A stretch of DNA of 64,000 nt. Origin: Bacillus mycoides. Its GTDB lineage: Bacteria > Bacillota > Bacilli > Bacillales > Bacillaceae_G. A program made the position numbers and the translations under genes. Where the stretch lies: NCBI RefSeq assembly GCF_018742245.1, contig NZ_CP036132.1, positions 1,173,001 through 1,237,000 of the forward strand, in the 5' to 3' direction. This document shows, one piece after another, positions 8,241 to 19,606 of this stretch (the first letter of the stretch is position 1; each line of letters begins with the position of its first letter). The notes beneath the pieces were generated by a model that worked only from the letters and a program-made list of their open reading frames with translations, was not told the DNA's origin and made no database searches.

Positions 8241-9173
8241 GTGAACGTGGGCATTTTAGGGATCGGAAGATATGTGCCAGAAAAAGTAGTCACAAATCAC
8301 GATTTAGAGAAAATCGTAGATACATCTGATGAATGGATTCGTACGAGAACGGGAATTGCAGAAAGACGCATTGCCGATGATACAATAGATACTTCATATA
8401 TGGCGGTAGAGGCTTCTAAAAAGGCACTTGAAGATGCCGGGATTAGCGGAGAGGATATCGATCTTATTTTAGTGGCAACAGTAACGCCCGATCGCGCATT
8501 CCCAGCAGTAGCTTGTGTAATCCAAGAAGCAATTGGCGCAAAACACGCAGCCGCAATGGATTTAAGTGCAGCATGTGCTGGCTTTATGTACGGAATGATT
8601 ACAGCACAGCAATTTATTCAAACGGGAACTTATAAAAATGTATTAGTAGTTGGTAGTGACAAACTATCTAAAATTGTAGACTGGAACGATCGAAATACAG
8701 CCGTACTATTTGGGGACGGAGCAGGTGCTATCGTAATGGGAGCTGTTTCGGAAGGAAAAGGTGTACTTTCCTTTGAATTAGGAGCGGATGGAAGTGGCGG
8801 TAAGCATCTTTATCAAGACGAGTATGTTATGATGAACGGCAGAGAAGTCTTTAAATTTGCTGTTCGCCAACTTGGTGATTCCTGTCTTCGCGTGTTAGAA
8901 AAAGCAGGACTTACGAAAGAGGATGTGGACTTCTTAGTACCACATCAAGCGAATATTCGTATTATGGAATCTGCAAGAGAAAGATTAAATTTACCGAAAG
9001 AAAAAATGAGTATGACAATTGAAAAGTTCGGTAATACATCGGCTTCTTCAATTCCAATTGCAATGGTAGAGGAATTGCAAAATGGACGTATTCAAGACGG
9101 TGATTTAATTATACTAGTCGGTTTTGGCGGCGGGTTAACATGGGGAGCAGTAGCTCTTCGTTGGGGTAAATAA
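8241..9173 (+). CDS. fabH: Beta-ketoacyl-ACP synthase III FabH
   Basis: 310-residue condensing enzyme that starts fatty acid synthesis by joining a short acyl-CoA to malonyl-ACP. The catalytic triad is present: Cys112 in SAACAGF, His235 in VPHQANIR, Asn265 in FGNTSAS. Length is standard. The start is GTG, placed 8 bases after GGAGGG; the ATG two bases earlier is followed at once by a stop. Forms an operon with fabF (31-base gap). Bacillus enzymes of this type prefer branched primers; not provable here. Regulation by FapR is likely from the upstream site. Confidence 0.97.
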   Translation: MNVGILGIGRYVPEKVVTNHDLEKIVDTSDEWIRTRTGIAERRIADDTIDTSYMAVEASKKALEDAGISGEDIDLILVATVTPDRAFPAVACVIQEAIGAKHAAAMDLSAACAGFMYGMITAQQFIQTGTYKNVLVVGSDKLSKIVDWNDRNTAVLFGDGAGAIVMGAVSEGKGVLSFELGADGSGGKHLYQDEYVMMNGREVFKFAVRQLGDSCLRVLEKAGLTKEDVDFLVPHQANIRIMESARERLNLPKEKMSMTIEKFGNTSASSIPIAMVEELQNGRIQDGDLIILVGFGGGLTWGAVALRWGK

Positions 9174-9204
9174 GGACTGAGAGAAAAAAAGGAGTGTATT
9201 TTGT

Positions 9205-10443
9205 ATGGAAAAAAAGAGGGTCGTAATTACAGGGCTAGGAGCTGTTACACCGATCGGAACAGATGTTGAAACAGCTTGGGAAAACATTAAAAACGGTGTA
9301 TCCGGAATCGGACGACTTACAAGAATAGATTCAGAACAAATTCCTGCAAAAGTAGCAGCAGAAATTAACGACTTTGAAGTCGAAAAATATATAGATAAAA
9401 AAGAAGCGCGCCGTATGGACCGCTTTACGCAATATGCAGTAGCAGCAGCGAAAATGGCAGTAGCAGATGCGAAGCTTGAAATTACAGAAGAAAATGCACC
9501 ACGCATTGGTGTATGGGTTGGTTCTGGTATTGGTGGTATGGAAACATACGAAGAACAATTTAAGATTTTTACTGAAAAAGGTCCGCGCCGCGTGAGCCCA
9601 TTCTTCGTACCAATGATGATTCCAGATATGGCAGCAGGTCAAGTGTCAATCGCTACAGGAGCGAAAGGAATTAATACTTGCTCTGTAACAGCTTGTGCAT
9701 CTGGAGCAAACTCAATTGGTGATGCGTTTAAAGTAATTCAGCGCGGTGATGCTGATGCGATGATAACAGGCGGAGCAGAAGCGCCGTTAACAAGCATGGC
9801 ATTCGCTGGGTTTAGTTCAGCGAAAGCATTAACATTCAATGAAGATCCAGCAACGGCTTGCCGCCCATTTGATAAAAACCGTAGTGGTTTCGTAATGGGT
9901 GAAGGATCAGGAATTCTTATTCTTGAAGAATTAGAGCACGCATTAGCACGTGGTGCTCACATTTATGCGGAAATTGCTGGTTATGGTGCAACTGGTGATG
10001 CGTTCCATATTACAATGCCTGCTCCTGGCGGTGAAGGCGGAGTTCGTGCGATGCGTCAAGCTTTAGCTGATGCAGGTCTAGAGCCAGAAGATATTGATTA
10101 CATTAATGCACATGGTACAAGTACAGATGCAAATGAAAAGTATGAAACGATGGCAATTAAAGAAACTTTCGGTGAGCATGCATATAAAGTAGCGATTAGC
10201 TCAACGAAATCAATGACAGGTCATTTATTAGGAGCAGCTGGTGCTGTTGAAGCGATCTTCTCTATTAAATCAATTACAGACGGAGTAATTCCTCCGACGA
10301 TTAACTATGAAACACCAGATCCAGAATGTGATTTAGATTACGTACCAAATACAGCGAGACATCAAGAAGTGCGGGCTGTATTAAGTAATTCATTAGGATT
10401 CGGTGGTCATAACGCAGTATTAGTATTTAAAGCATATAAGTAA
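9205..10443 (+). CDS. fabF: Beta-ketoacyl-ACP synthase II FabF
   Basis: 412-residue elongation condensing enzyme. Catalytic Cys164 in TACASGAN, first His in NAHGTSTD (~302) and second His in [11 protein letters not shown] (~339) are all present. N- and C-terminal thiolase-fold halves are complete, length as expected. AAAGGAG before the ATG. Transcribed with fabH from the FapR-type promoter and ended by a very strong terminator. This is the target of cerulenin and platensimycin in the family. Confidence 0.98.
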   Translation: MEKKRVVITGLGAVTPIGTDVETAWENIKNGVSGIGRLTRIDSEQIPAKVAAEINDFEVEKYIDKKEARRMDRFTQYAVAAAKMAVADAKLEITEENAPRIGVWVGSGIGGMETYEEQFKIFTEKGPRRVSPFFVPMMIPDMAAGQVSIATGAKGINTCSVTACASGANSIGDAFKVIQRGDADAMITGGAEAPLTSMAFAGFSSAKALTFNEDPATACRPFDKNRSGFVMGEGSGILILEELEHALARGAHIYAEIAGYGATGDAFHITMPAPGGEGGVRAMRQALADAGLEPEDIDYINAHGTSTDANEKYETMAIKETFGEHAYKVAISSTKSMTGHLLGAAGAVEAIFSIKSITDGVIPPTINYETPDPECDLDYVPNTARHQEVRAVLSNSLGFGGHNAVLVFKAYK

Positions 10444-10450
10444 TATGTAC

Positions 10451-10502
10451 AATAAGGTGTCTTTTCGTAAAGTACTACGAAAAGACACCTTATTTATTTT
10501 TT
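10451..10502 (+). terminator. Terminator of fabH-fabF
   Basis: A perfect 19-base stem from 10451-10469 and 10476-10494 (core AAGGTGTCTTTTCGTA), followed by a T-rich tract. Confidence 0.9.
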
Positions 10503-10559
10503 ATCACCTTTACGTTCCTTTCTTTTTTTGCATATACATAAGAAAAGGAGGGATGAAGG

Positions 10560-11351
10560 GTGGGGGTTGTTGAAACGGCAGAATGGTTACATCTGTATTA
10601 TGGACGCCCAGAAAAGCTTTGTGAGAAATTTACAAAGTATATTCCATTGCCAAAAGAGAGGCTGTATCGTTTTTTAATCTCTAAAGGTATGTATCGCCCA
10701 GTAATGCGGGGGGAGCAGGAAATTAAAGAGTTAGAGAAGAAAGAAATTTGGAAAGAACTTAGCATGGAGTATGAAAAATTGAAAAGTTGGCTAAAAGGTC
10801 CAGATGTCCCTATCTTTATTTTATTATCAGATTCATATAATCGAACGGTACAAGAGGAATATAACGGGAAGGCTGGTTTATCTATGCGTCACGTTATTTT
10901 CTTATTCGTATGTGGACGTAATTCAGTAGAGGAACTAAAAGCTTTATTAACGCATGAATACCACCATATATGTAGATTACATCAAATTGAGACGAAGGAA
11001 ACAGAGTATACATTACTTGATACGATGATTATGGAAGGGTTAGCTGAGCAAGCTGTGTATGAAAGGTATACAGAAAAAAGATGTGCACCATGGACTACTT
11101 ATATTTCAAAAGAAGATGCTATTTATTATTGGAGAAATTCAATACAAGAACGAATAGATGTAAAGAGAGGTACGAGGGAGCATGATGTTTTATTAAATGG
11201 ACTGCACTCGTACCCAAAAATGCTTGGCTATGCACTTGGATTTCATATTGTGAAAGATTGTGTAGCATTTGAAGGAGAAAATACACTGTCTTTATTATCT
11301 ATAGATGCGAAAGAAATATTGAATAAAGCAAATACATTTCATGTTTCATAA
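10560..11351 (+). CDS. yjaZ: YjaZ-like predicted zinc metalloprotease (DUF2268)
   Basis: 263-residue soluble protein. Residues 132-136 are HEYHH, a HExxH zinc motif, followed by a Glu-containing segment (MIMEGLAEQA, ~162) that could give the third ligand, the pattern of the DUF2268 metalloprotease-like family. No signal peptide or membrane segment, so it should be cytoplasmic. GTG start 7 bases after AAGGAGGG; the ATG overlapping that site leads to a quick stop. In B. subtilis yjaZ follows fabF in the same way. Protease activity has not been shown for it to my knowledge. Confidence 0.85.
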   Translation: MGVVETAEWLHLYYGRPEKLCEKFTKYIPLPKERLYRFLISKGMYRPVMRGEQEIKELEKKEIWKELSMEYEKLKSWLKGPDVPIFILLSDSYNRTVQEEYNGKAGLSMRHVIFLFVCGRNSVEELKALLTHEYHHICRLHQIETKETEYTLLDTMIMEGLAEQAVYERYTEKRCAPWTTYISKEDAIYYWRNSIQERIDVKRGTREHDVLLNGLHSYPKMLGYALGFHIVKDCVAFEGENTLSLLSIDAKEILNKANTFHVS

Positions 11352-11354
11352 AAA

Positions 11355-11383
11355 AAACAGGAGCGTTACCTCCTGTTTTTTTT
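11355..11383 (+). terminator. Terminator of yjaZ
   Basis: AACAGGAG pairs with CTCCTGTT across CGTTAC, then eight T residues. Confidence 0.9.
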
Positions 11384-11494
11384 ATATTATAGAAGAAAAA
11401 ATAATAATTAGAATATATTTCCTTAAGTGGAATAAAGTTAAGCAAAAATGAACATAATGATTGGTACAAACAGTAGTGAAGTGAGGGGTAGTGA

Positions 11495-12241
11495 ATGTTA
11501 TATCTACATGATGTATGGGTAAATTGGTTTGAAGGTGAAGAGAATGGGTATAACGTTTGTCATTTTTACGAATGGCGGAAAGATGATACGATTGAGCTAT
11601 TAGATCAAGTGCCATTATTAAAAGTAGATGCCACATTATATCATTACATCGAGAACGAATTATTAGAGCTTCCGCAAAAATTATTGGAAGACGTATATCA
11701 TAAGGCTTATATTCGTAAAAATCACGAACGTTTGCAACAAGAATATTGTTTTGTAGTTACAGATGGAAAAGGAATTATTGCGATTGATTCAATCGGCTAT
11801 AATGTGCCAATTAGAAAAAGTAGGCTTATACCTCGTCAAGAGCAGATGGTATATGAGATGGTAGAAAGTGTGCAAGCAGAAAAGTATGAGTTCCAAGTAG
11901 AAGAGATTGAAAAAGAACATCATATTTTATCACCATCACCGTTCATTATGAATGGCCTAACTCGTAAAGAAAGACAGCTAAAACAATTATTATTTATGGC
12001 GTTAGATCAATTACATACAACGAAAAATCCAGCTGAAATTCGCTATTGGTTCACAGAGTGGGATCCATCAGCGTATGGAATGGTCCAACATATGGAGTTT
12101 GAAGATGTTTGGGCTAAACTTTATGATGAAGCGAAAACTGGATGGTCTGAGAAGCACGAGCAATTATGTGAGCGGCTTGTAAAAGGACAGCCGTTTTTTG
12201 AAAAGTTATGGGAAATGGAAAATGAGCAGAAGGTAAATTAA
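11495..12241 (+). CDS. yjbA: YjbA family protein (UPF0736)
   Basis: 248-residue acidic, soluble protein with many aromatic residues at its N-terminus ([27 protein letters not shown]). It matches the YjbA/UPF0736 group in length, start and position before trpS. Charged helices make up the C-terminal part. No catalytic motif is visible and no function is assigned to the family. GAGGGG lies 7 bases upstream of the ATG. It is monocistronic between two terminators. Confidence 0.85.
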   Translation: MLYLHDVWVNWFEGEENGYNVCHFYEWRKDDTIELLDQVPLLKVDATLYHYIENELLELPQKLLEDVYHKAYIRKNHERLQQEYCFVVTDGKGIIAIDSIGYNVPIRKSRLIPRQEQMVYEMVESVQAEKYEFQVEEIEKEHHILSPSPFIMNGLTRKERQLKQLLFMALDQLHTTKNPAEIRYWFTEWDPSAYGMVQHMEFEDVWAKLYDEAKTGWSEKHEQLCERLVKGQPFFEKLWEMENEQKVN

Positions 12242-12243
12242 AA

Positions 12244-12269
12244 AAAACCGCCAATTGGCGGTTTTTTTT
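12244..12269 (+). terminator. Terminator of yjbA
   Basis: AACCGCC pairs with GGCGGTT across AATT, flanked by A and T runs. Confidence 0.9.
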
Positions 12270-12274
12270 ATGGA

Positions 12275-12752
12275 GGTGGCAAGAATATTCGGTGGCTTTG
12301 CGCCTTCCTGCGAGGCAAAAAGCGCCTCTACGTCAGGAGCTCCATCCTCCTCACATTCTGAACGAGCCGCTTCCGCTTTATGTGGAATCTAGCTCCGGCT
12401 CCTAGCCCTTCGCGTCTAAGAACCTTCCCCACGAGAAGGTAAAAAGCACCTTCTGTGGGGAAGAACCTTATCCGTCAGGGCTAAGCAGTCGCCTCCGCTT
12501 TATAAATAAATCTAGCTCCAGCGGCAAGAATGTTCGGTGGCTTCGCGCCTTCCTGCGAGGCAAAAAGCGCCTCTACGTCAGGAGCTCCATCCTCCTCACA
12601 TTCTGAACGAGCCGCTTCCGCTTTATATAGTAATCCAGCTCCGGCGGCAAGCTCTTCGTGTCTAAGAACCTTCCGCATAAGAAGACAAAAAGCGTCTTCT
12701 ATGCGAAAGAACCTTAGCCAGTCAGAGCTGAACGAGCCGCCTCCGCTTTATA
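12275..12752. repeat. Four tandem ~120-base foldable repeat units
   Basis: GC-richer block filling the space between yjbA and trpS. On the plus strand the units run at about 12275-12398, 12399-12520, 12521-12644 and 12645-12752 and alternate between two types. Units 1 and 3 differ at only two positions over ~100 bases (12280s onward); units 2 and 4 share a frame but differ in their stems. Each unit ends in TCYAGCTCC and contains the loop GCTTTTT (minus strand) inside an inner stem plus an outer stem. Base changes are compensated between units. Similar elements are scattered in cereus-group genomes as far as I recall, but I cannot name the family. Confidence 0.8.
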
Positions 12753-12754
12753 TG

Positions 12755-13756
<1,002 letters not shown>

Positions 13757-13793
13757 CTAAAATTGAATGTGCGATGGGGAAGAGAAGGCATAC

Positions 13794-14030
13794 AAAAAAG
13801 CCCATTCATCCCAAATTACATAGGGACGAATGGACCGCGGTACCACCCTAATTATTTCACAGCTGTGAAATCTCTCAAGATCCATAATAACGTCTGGATA
13901 TAACGCCAAAGCCTACTACTTTCGGTTCGGTTTGGTGCTCAAAAGCCCATTCCATACTGTACAATTACTTGTTCACACCACCCACAAGCTCTCTGAAATT
14001 GCCCCAATATGTACTCTTCTTTATCATCGC
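13794..14030 (-). promoter_or_regulatory. T-box leader of trpS (Trp specifier)
   Basis: On the minus strand: specifier loop GGAATGGGC with TGG at 13949-13947, AGTAG box, T-box sequence GGTGGTACCGCGG (~13833-13845) and a terminator CCATTCGTCCC / GGGATGAATGG followed by CTTTTTTG. All parts of a tRNA-sensing T-box are present, and the codon fits tryptophan. Bases 14031-14137 are AT-rich with no gene. Confidence 0.95.
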
Positions 14031-14137
14031 ATACATATAAATTTATTGTTAACTGAGCCCTTTTAATATGAAAGAACTAAAGTTTTATAACAAAATGTTT
14101 TGCTGATTATTATATCATATGGAGCAGTGTTTGCAAA

Positions 14138-14536
14138 CTACATCAAAATAGTAAAGCTAATGAGGATCGAGAACAACCCAAGTACGATACCGGTAATACA
14201 AATCGGATACGTCCATTTGAATGAATATGTTTTATAAATACGTTCTTTCTTATCGATAGGTTCCTCTGCTTCTTCAATTAAAGAGTCAATTTTTTTATTC
14301 GTACCAAATACTCTTTGGAATGCGTAAATTGTTACGTTAAAAAATCCATTTTGAAATATGAATAAAAAACCACCTATAAGAATAAAAATCAATGCAATAT
14401 AGAATGAGATGTTGACAAAATTCAACAAAAACTGAGATGAAACGAGGAATGCGCCCACACTAGAAGCGATTATCGCAACCAAAAATAGTATACAAGTATG
14501 AAAAAAAACGTTATTCAAAATATTCCCCTCCGTCAA
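14138..14536 (-). CDS. Small integral membrane protein, DUF3899-like
   Basis: 132 residues with four hydrophobic helices (~11-30, ~38-60, and two near 70-80 and 108-131) and a charged loop (GTNKKIDSLIEEAEEPIDKKERIY) before the last one. The layout and the GGFLFIFQNGFFN segment resemble the DUF3899 family; I am only moderately sure of that. No catalytic or transport motif is visible. GAGGGGAAT precedes the ATG. It stands alone between trpS and oppA. Confidence 0.6.
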   Translation of the reverse strand: MTEGNILNNVFFHTCILFLVAIIASSVGAFLVSSQFLLNFVNISFYIALIFILIGGFLFIFQNGFFNVTIYAFQRVFGTNKKIDSLIEEAEEPIDKKERIYKTYSFKWTYPICITGIVLGLFSILISFTILM

Positions 14537-14719
14537 AATATTACTAGAATTATTATACTATAAAAGCTATAATAAGTAATATAAATAATTTTTTGAAAAT
14601 TATACGCAATTGTGGTTCTAATTTCAAGATGATGGTAGCAATGTTAACCTATCCCTTTACGAAAAATTAAAAATATAAACATTTTATTAAAAATTTTAAC
14701 AAAAAAACAAAAAACTATA

Positions 14720-14747
14720 TTCACAATCGTCATATTATATGTATAAT
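14720..14747 (+). promoter_or_regulatory. Promoter of oppA
   Basis: TTCACA, 16 bases, TATAAT, about 90 bases before the oppA start. The rest of 14537-14837 is AT-rich without a supported gene. Confidence 0.6.
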
Positions 14748-14837
14748 GAAAATTGTAGAAACTTGGAGATTATTCTTTCAATTCTGTTTTTCTACAAGTG
14801 AGGGTACAGGAAGTGCAATTAGGGGAGGCAATACAAC

Positions 14838-16472
14838 ATGAAGAAAAAGATACCGCTATTGCTTGCATCGACGTTGACAGTAAGTGTGCTAGGAGCCTGT
14901 AGTTATCAAAAAGATGATAATAAGGCAAGCGCGAAAGGATCCAGTACTTCAAATAAGCAAGTATTGAATCTAACAGAAACTGCTGAGATACCAACAATGG
15001 ATACGACGTTATCAACGGATGCAGCATCTTCTAACATCATGAATAACACAATGGAAGGATTGTATCGTCTGGGGAAAGACGATAAACTTGTTCCGGGAGT
15101 CGCTAAATCTTATGAGAAATCAGAAGATGGTAAAAAGTATGTATTTAAATTACGTGAAGATGCGAAATGGTCGAATGGTGAACCTGTAACAGCTAAAGAC
15201 TTCGTTTATTCTTGGAGAAGAGCTATAGATTCAAATACGGGTGCCAAGTTTGCTTACATACTATTTGATGTTAAAAATGCGGAGAAAATTAACAAAAAAG
15301 AGTTACCAGTTGAAGAACTTGGTGTAAAGGCCATTGATGATCACACATTTGAAGTGGAATTAGACAACCCTGTTCCTTATTTTGTAAGTTTAACAGTCTA
15401 TCCAACATTTTATCCTTTGAATGAGAAGTTTGTAAAAGAACAAGGAGATAAATTCGGATTAGAATCCAATACGACACTTTATAATGGTCCATTCATATTA
15501 AATGAATGGAAGCATGAACAAAGTTTCCAACTTAAGAAAAATCCAACGTATTGGGAAAATAAAGAAGTAAAACTTGAGGAAATAAACTTCAATATTGTTA
15601 AGGATCGTTCAACTGCTATAAATTTATATGAAACGAAAGCGATTGATCGTGTCGTATTAACATCAGAGTTTGTAGACAAATACAAATCAGATGCTGACTT
15701 TAAAACGATTAAGAGACCATCTACACAATTTATTCGCTTAAATGAAAAGAATAAATTTTTAGCAAATAAAAATATCCGAAAAGCAATTGCAATGTCCTTT
15801 GAACGTGAAAATATCGGAAAAGTGATCTTAAACGATGGTTCAGAGGGGATATATGGTTTTGTTCCGAAAGGCTTAGCAAAAGGTCCGAATGGAAAAGACT
15901 TCCGTGAAGAAAACGGAAAGCTTATAAAAGAGGATATTAAAGAAGCACAAAAATATTGGGAAGCTGGTAAAAAAGAACTTGGTGTAGACAAAGTAGAGTT
16001 AGAGTTATTAAACTTTGATACTGATGATGCCAAAAAAATTGGAGAGTATTTAAAGGGACAATTCGAAAAGAACTTACCAGGTTTAACAGTTTCAACAAAA
16101 ATGCAGCCATTTGCACAAAAGTTAAAACTTGAAGCAAGTGGAGATTATGCGATGTCATATGCGGGATGGAGTCCAGATTATATGGATCCAATGTCATTCC
16201 TTGAAATGTATACAACAGGTAATTCACAAAATAAAGTGAATTACGCAAACCCAGCTTATGATGAACTAATTAAGAAAGCCAAAACAGAAGTAGATGTACA
16301 AGCTCGTTGGGATGCTCTATTAAAAGCAGAACAACAACTGCTTGAAGATGCAGCGATTGCTCCAGTATATCAACCTGGAAAGGCATATTTACAACGTAGT
16401 TCAATTACAGGCCTATTAGAACATAAATACGGCGGAGAATTTAGCTATAAGTGGGTTGAACTCAAAAACTAA
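14838..16472 (+). CDS. oppA: Oligopeptide-binding lipoprotein OppA (first copy)
   Basis: 544-residue extracellular binding protein of the family 5 solute receptors, feeding peptides to the OppBCDF importer encoded just downstream. Lipoprotein signal: basic start, hydrophobic core and lipobox VLGAC with Cys21. Family stretch: AKDFVYSWRRAI. Its closest relative in the window is the second oppA at 22525. A hairpin behind it (16490-16530) may limit readthrough into oppB, giving more receptor than membrane subunits. In the cereus group this importer takes up signalling peptides such as PapR; whether this copy does so is inference. Confidence 0.93.
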   Translation: MKKKIPLLLASTLTVSVLGACSYQKDDNKASAKGSSTSNKQVLNLTETAEIPTMDTTLSTDAASSNIMNNTMEGLYRLGKDDKLVPGVAKSYEKSEDGKKYVFKLREDAKWSNGEPVTAKDFVYSWRRAIDSNTGAKFAYILFDVKNAEKINKKELPVEELGVKAIDDHTFEVELDNPVPYFVSLTVYPTFYPLNEKFVKEQGDKFGLESNTTLYNGPFILNEWKHEQSFQLKKNPTYWENKEVKLEEINFNIVKDRSTAINLYETKAIDRVVLTSEFVDKYKSDADFKTIKRPSTQFIRLNEKNKFLANKNIRKAIAMSFERENIGKVILNDGSEGIYGFVPKGLAKGPNGKDFREENGKLIKEDIKEAQKYWEAGKKELGVDKVELELLNFDTDDAKKIGEYLKGQFEKNLPGLTVSTKMQPFAQKLKLEASGDYAMSYAGWSPDYMDPMSFLEMYTTGNSQNKVNYANPAYDELIKKAKTEVDVQARWDALLKAEQQLLEDAAIAPVYQPGKAYLQRSSITGLLEHKYGGEFSYKWVELKN

Positions 16473-16489
16473 AAATGGTTTCCATCATG

Positions 16490-16530
16490 AATAAGGGTAT
16501 ATGCCTATGATGGGCATGTGCTCTTATTTT
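16490..16530 (+). terminator. Attenuator-like hairpin between oppA and oppB
   Basis: AATAAG...CTTATT and ATGCC...GGCAT form a two-part stem ended by a short T run. Such leaky stops are common after receptor genes of ABC importers. Confidence 0.55.
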
Positions 16531-16599
16531 AAAAAAATAAAAGTAAGAATATTTCAAACTATCTTATTGCTTTTGAGAAAAACGGGGAGGTGCTTGACT

Positions 16600-17529
16600 A
16601 TGGGACGTTATGTATTAAAACGTTTCGTGTACATGGCTTTGACATTATTTTTAATTACTACACTGACTTTCTTTTTGATGAAATTACTACCGGGTTCTCC
16701 GCTTAAAAACCAGGAGAAGCTATCACCGGCACAAAAAGAAATCATTCTTGAAAAATATGGTTTAAATGATCCAGTACCAGTTCAATATGCACGTTACTTA
16801 GGTAACTTAGCGCAAGGTGATTTAGGGGTATCATTCCAATATGATAACCGCCCAGTAACAGACATGATTGTGGATCGCATTGGACCATCAGCACAACTTG
16901 GTTTACAAGCGATTATATTAGGAACATTTATCGGTTTACTTTTAGGAATTGTTGCGGCACTTCGTAATAATACATGGGTCGATTATAGTGCAACAGTTAT
17001 TTCGGTACTCGGGATGTCGGTACCATCGTTCGTATTCGCCGCATTACTACAATATTTCGTAGGGGTAAAACTTGGCTGGTTCCCAGTAGCGTTCTGGAAA
17101 GGACCAGAGTTTACAGTAATGCCTACAATTGCATTATCGATGGGAGTTATCGCAACAATCGCACGTTTCTCTCGTGCAGAATTAATTGAAGTTATGCAGT
17201 CTGATTATATTTTAACAGCGAAAGCAAAAGGAATTAGTCAAGGCGTTATCATTGTCAAACACGCACTTCGTAACGCGTTAATTCCAGTTGTAACAATTTT
17301 AGGACCAATGGTTGCTGCATTAATTACAGGAACACTTGTTATCGAGCAAATTTATGCTGTACCAGGACTTGGGGAACAGTTCGTTAAATCTATTACAGTG
17401 AATGACTATACAGTTATTATGGGAACTACAATTTTCTATAGTGCGATCTTCATCTTAGTTATTTTCATTGTCGATATTTTATACGGAATTATTGATCCTC
17501 GTATTCGTTTAGCGGGAGGGAAAAAATGA
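16600..17529 (+). CDS. oppB: Oligopeptide ABC transporter permease OppB
   Basis: 309-residue membrane protein with six hydrophobic helices and the ABC-coupling loop seen as SDYILTAKAKGIS (EAA motif region, with HALRNALIPVVTILG). The N-terminus MGRYVLKRFVYMALTLF is typical for DppB/OppB. ATG at 16600 follows GGGGAGG; in-frame starts further upstream lie before that site and inside the hairpin region. Pairs with OppC in the membrane. Its stop overlaps the oppC start. Confidence 0.93.
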   Translation: MGRYVLKRFVYMALTLFLITTLTFFLMKLLPGSPLKNQEKLSPAQKEIILEKYGLNDPVPVQYARYLGNLAQGDLGVSFQYDNRPVTDMIVDRIGPSAQLGLQAIILGTFIGLLLGIVAALRNNTWVDYSATVISVLGMSVPSFVFAALLQYFVGVKLGWFPVAFWKGPEFTVMPTIALSMGVIATIARFSRAELIEVMQSDYILTAKAKGISQGVIIVKHALRNALIPVVTILGPMVAALITGTLVIEQIYAVPGLGEQFVKSITVNDYTVIMGTTIFYSAIFILVIFIVDILYGIIDPRIRLAGGKK

Positions 17530-18542
17530 TGAAAGATGTACAAAAATTATCTCCAGATTTATTTCAACAAGCCAATCAAAATAATGTTGATAATGAAGTC
17601 ATTGCCCGTCCAAGCTTAACGTTTTGGCAAGATGTACGAAGACGCTTGTTCCAACATAAAGGCGCGATGTTGGGTTTTGTATTATTGAGCATTATTGTAC
17701 TACTAGCAATTTTTGGACCGATGGTAAGTAAACATTCTTATAAAGAGCAGGATTTAGGTCGTGCGAAAATGCCACCGAAAATTCCAGTGATTGAAAATAT
17801 TCATTGGTTACCATTTGACGGCACAGATCAATATGGTGTTGACCAATATGCAAAACGTGATATTAAAGAGTACTTCTGGTTTGGTACAGATGATCTTGGT
17901 CGTGACTTGTGGACAAGAACATGGGAAGGTACACGCGTATCATTATATATCGCTCTTTTAGCAGCAGCAATTGACCTAGTAATTGGGGTTGCATACGGGG
18001 GTATTTCAGCATTCTACGGCGGTAGAGTAGATAATATTATGCAACGTATTATGGAGATTATTAATGGTATTCCATACTTAATCATCGTTATTTTAATGGT
18101 AATCATTATGGGATCTGGTATTTGGTCAATCACACTCGCAATGGCGATTACAGGTTGGATAGGGATGTCGCGGATTGTTCGTGGACAAATCCTAAAATTA
18201 AAAAACCAAGAATATGTATTAGCATCTCGTACATTAGGTGCAACAAATACACAATTAATTGTGAAACACTTAATTCCAAACGTTATGGGACCAATTATCG
18301 TAATGACAATGTTTACAATTCCATCAGCGGTGTTTGGTGAGGCATTCTTAAGCTTCATCGGTTTAGGAATTCAGCCACCATTCGCATCACTTGGTTCTCT
18401 TGTAAATGATGGATATAAATCAATTCAAACGTATCCACACATGATGTTCATCCCTGCGGTTGTCATCAGTATGTTAATTCTAGCATTCAACTTAATGGCA
18501 GATGGATTACGCGATGCGTTAGATCCGAAAATGCGTAAGTAA
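17526..18542 (+). CDS. oppC: Oligopeptide ABC transporter permease OppC
   Basis: 338-residue permease. A soluble N-terminal arm of ~45 residues is followed by helix 1 (MLGFVLLSIIVLLAIFGPM), an extracellular insert with FGTDDLGRDLWTR (the signature of OppC/DppC), and five further helices. The coupling loop is EYVLASRTLGAT. The start ATG overlaps the oppB stop (ATGA), so translation is coupled; a second ATG directly follows and could be used instead. Confidence 0.93.
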   Translation: MMKDVQKLSPDLFQQANQNNVDNEVIARPSLTFWQDVRRRLFQHKGAMLGFVLLSIIVLLAIFGPMVSKHSYKEQDLGRAKMPPKIPVIENIHWLPFDGTDQYGVDQYAKRDIKEYFWFGTDDLGRDLWTRTWEGTRVSLYIALLAAAIDLVIGVAYGGISAFYGGRVDNIMQRIMEIINGIPYLIIVILMVIIMGSGIWSITLAMAITGWIGMSRIVRGQILKLKNQEYVLASRTLGATNTQLIVKHLIPNVMGPIIVMTMFTIPSAVFGEAFLSFIGLGIQPPFASLGSLVNDGYKSIQTYPHMMFIPAVVISMLILAFNLMADGLRDALDPKMRK

Positions 18543-18562
18543 ACGAGGAGGGAGAAGTAAAA

Positions 18563-19606
18563 ATGAAAACATTGTTAGAGGTAAAAGATTTACAAGTCTC
18601 CTTTGATACACATGCAGGTGAAGTACAAGCAGTGCGCGGAGTTACTTTTGATTTGAAAAAAGGGGAAACATTAGCGATTGTAGGAGAGTCTGGTTCTGGG
18701 AAATCAGTTACTTCTAAAGCGCTAATGGGATTAATCCCGAATCCTCCAGGCCGTATTAAAAATGGAGAGATTGTATTTGACGGTCGTGATTTAACGAAAT
18801 TAACGGAAAAAGAAATGCAGCAAGTACGCGGTAAAGATATTGCGATGATTTTCCAAGATCCAATGACATCGTTAAATCCAACGATGACAATTGGTAATCA
18901 GATTATGGAAGGTCTTATTAAACACCAAGGGATGAGTAAAGCGGATGCACGTAAAGTCGCTTTAGAATTAATTGACCTTGTAGGTATTCCAAATCCAGAA
19001 GCTCGTTTAAAACAATATCCTCACCAATTCTCAGGTGGTATGAGACAGCGTGTAGTTATTGCTATGGCGTTAGCTTGTAATCCGAAATTATTAATTGCCG
19101 ATGAGCCGACAACGGCTCTAGACGTTACAATTCAGGCGCAAATTTTAGAGCTTATGAAGGACATTCAGCAAAAAACAGAAGCAGCAATCATTTTCATTAC
19201 GCATGACTTAGGTGTAGTGGCAAACGTTGCAGACCGAGTTGCGGTTATGTACGCTGGTAAAGTTGTTGAAATTGGAACTGTTGATGAAATTTTCTACAAT
19301 CCACAACATCCATACACATGGGGCTTAATCGCATCTATGCCAAGCTTAGATGGTTCAGAGGACGAGCTATATGCGATTCCAGGAACGCCTCCAGACTTAT
19401 TAAAACCGCCAAAGGGTGATGCTTTTGCACCACGTAACCCACAGGCACTGAAAATTGATTTTGAAATGGAACCACCTTTATTTAAAGTAAGTGATACACA
19501 TTATGCGGCAACTTGGTTACTTCATGAGCAAGCGCCAGAAGTAAAACCACCAGCAGTTGTTGAAAAACGTATTCTTCAAATGAAAGCAGGTGAACAACAT
19601 GACTAA
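18563..19606 (+). CDS. oppD: Oligopeptide ABC transporter ATPase OppD
   Basis: 347-residue ATP-binding subunit. Walker A GESGSGKS (~41-48), signature FSGGMRQR, Walker [13 protein letters not shown], switch His in FITHDLG. The C-terminal oligopeptide/dipeptide extension ([10 protein letters not shown] region) is present as expected for OppD. Unlike some homologues I see no four-Cys cluster in the tail. GAGGAGGGAG precedes the ATG; the gene end overlaps oppF by 8 bases. Confidence 0.94.
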   Translation: MKTLLEVKDLQVSFDTHAGEVQAVRGVTFDLKKGETLAIVGESGSGKSVTSKALMGLIPNPPGRIKNGEIVFDGRDLTKLTEKEMQQVRGKDIAMIFQDPMTSLNPTMTIGNQIMEGLIKHQGMSKADARKVALELIDLVGIPNPEARLKQYPHQFSGGMRQRVVIAMALACNPKLLIADEPTTALDVTIQAQILELMKDIQQKTEAAIIFITHDLGVVANVADRVAVMYAGKVVEIGTVDEIFYNPQHPYTWGLIASMPSLDGSEDELYAIPGTPPDLLKPPKGDAFAPRNPQALKIDFEMEPPLFKVSDTHYAATWLLHEQAPEVKPPAVVEKRILQMKAGEQHD

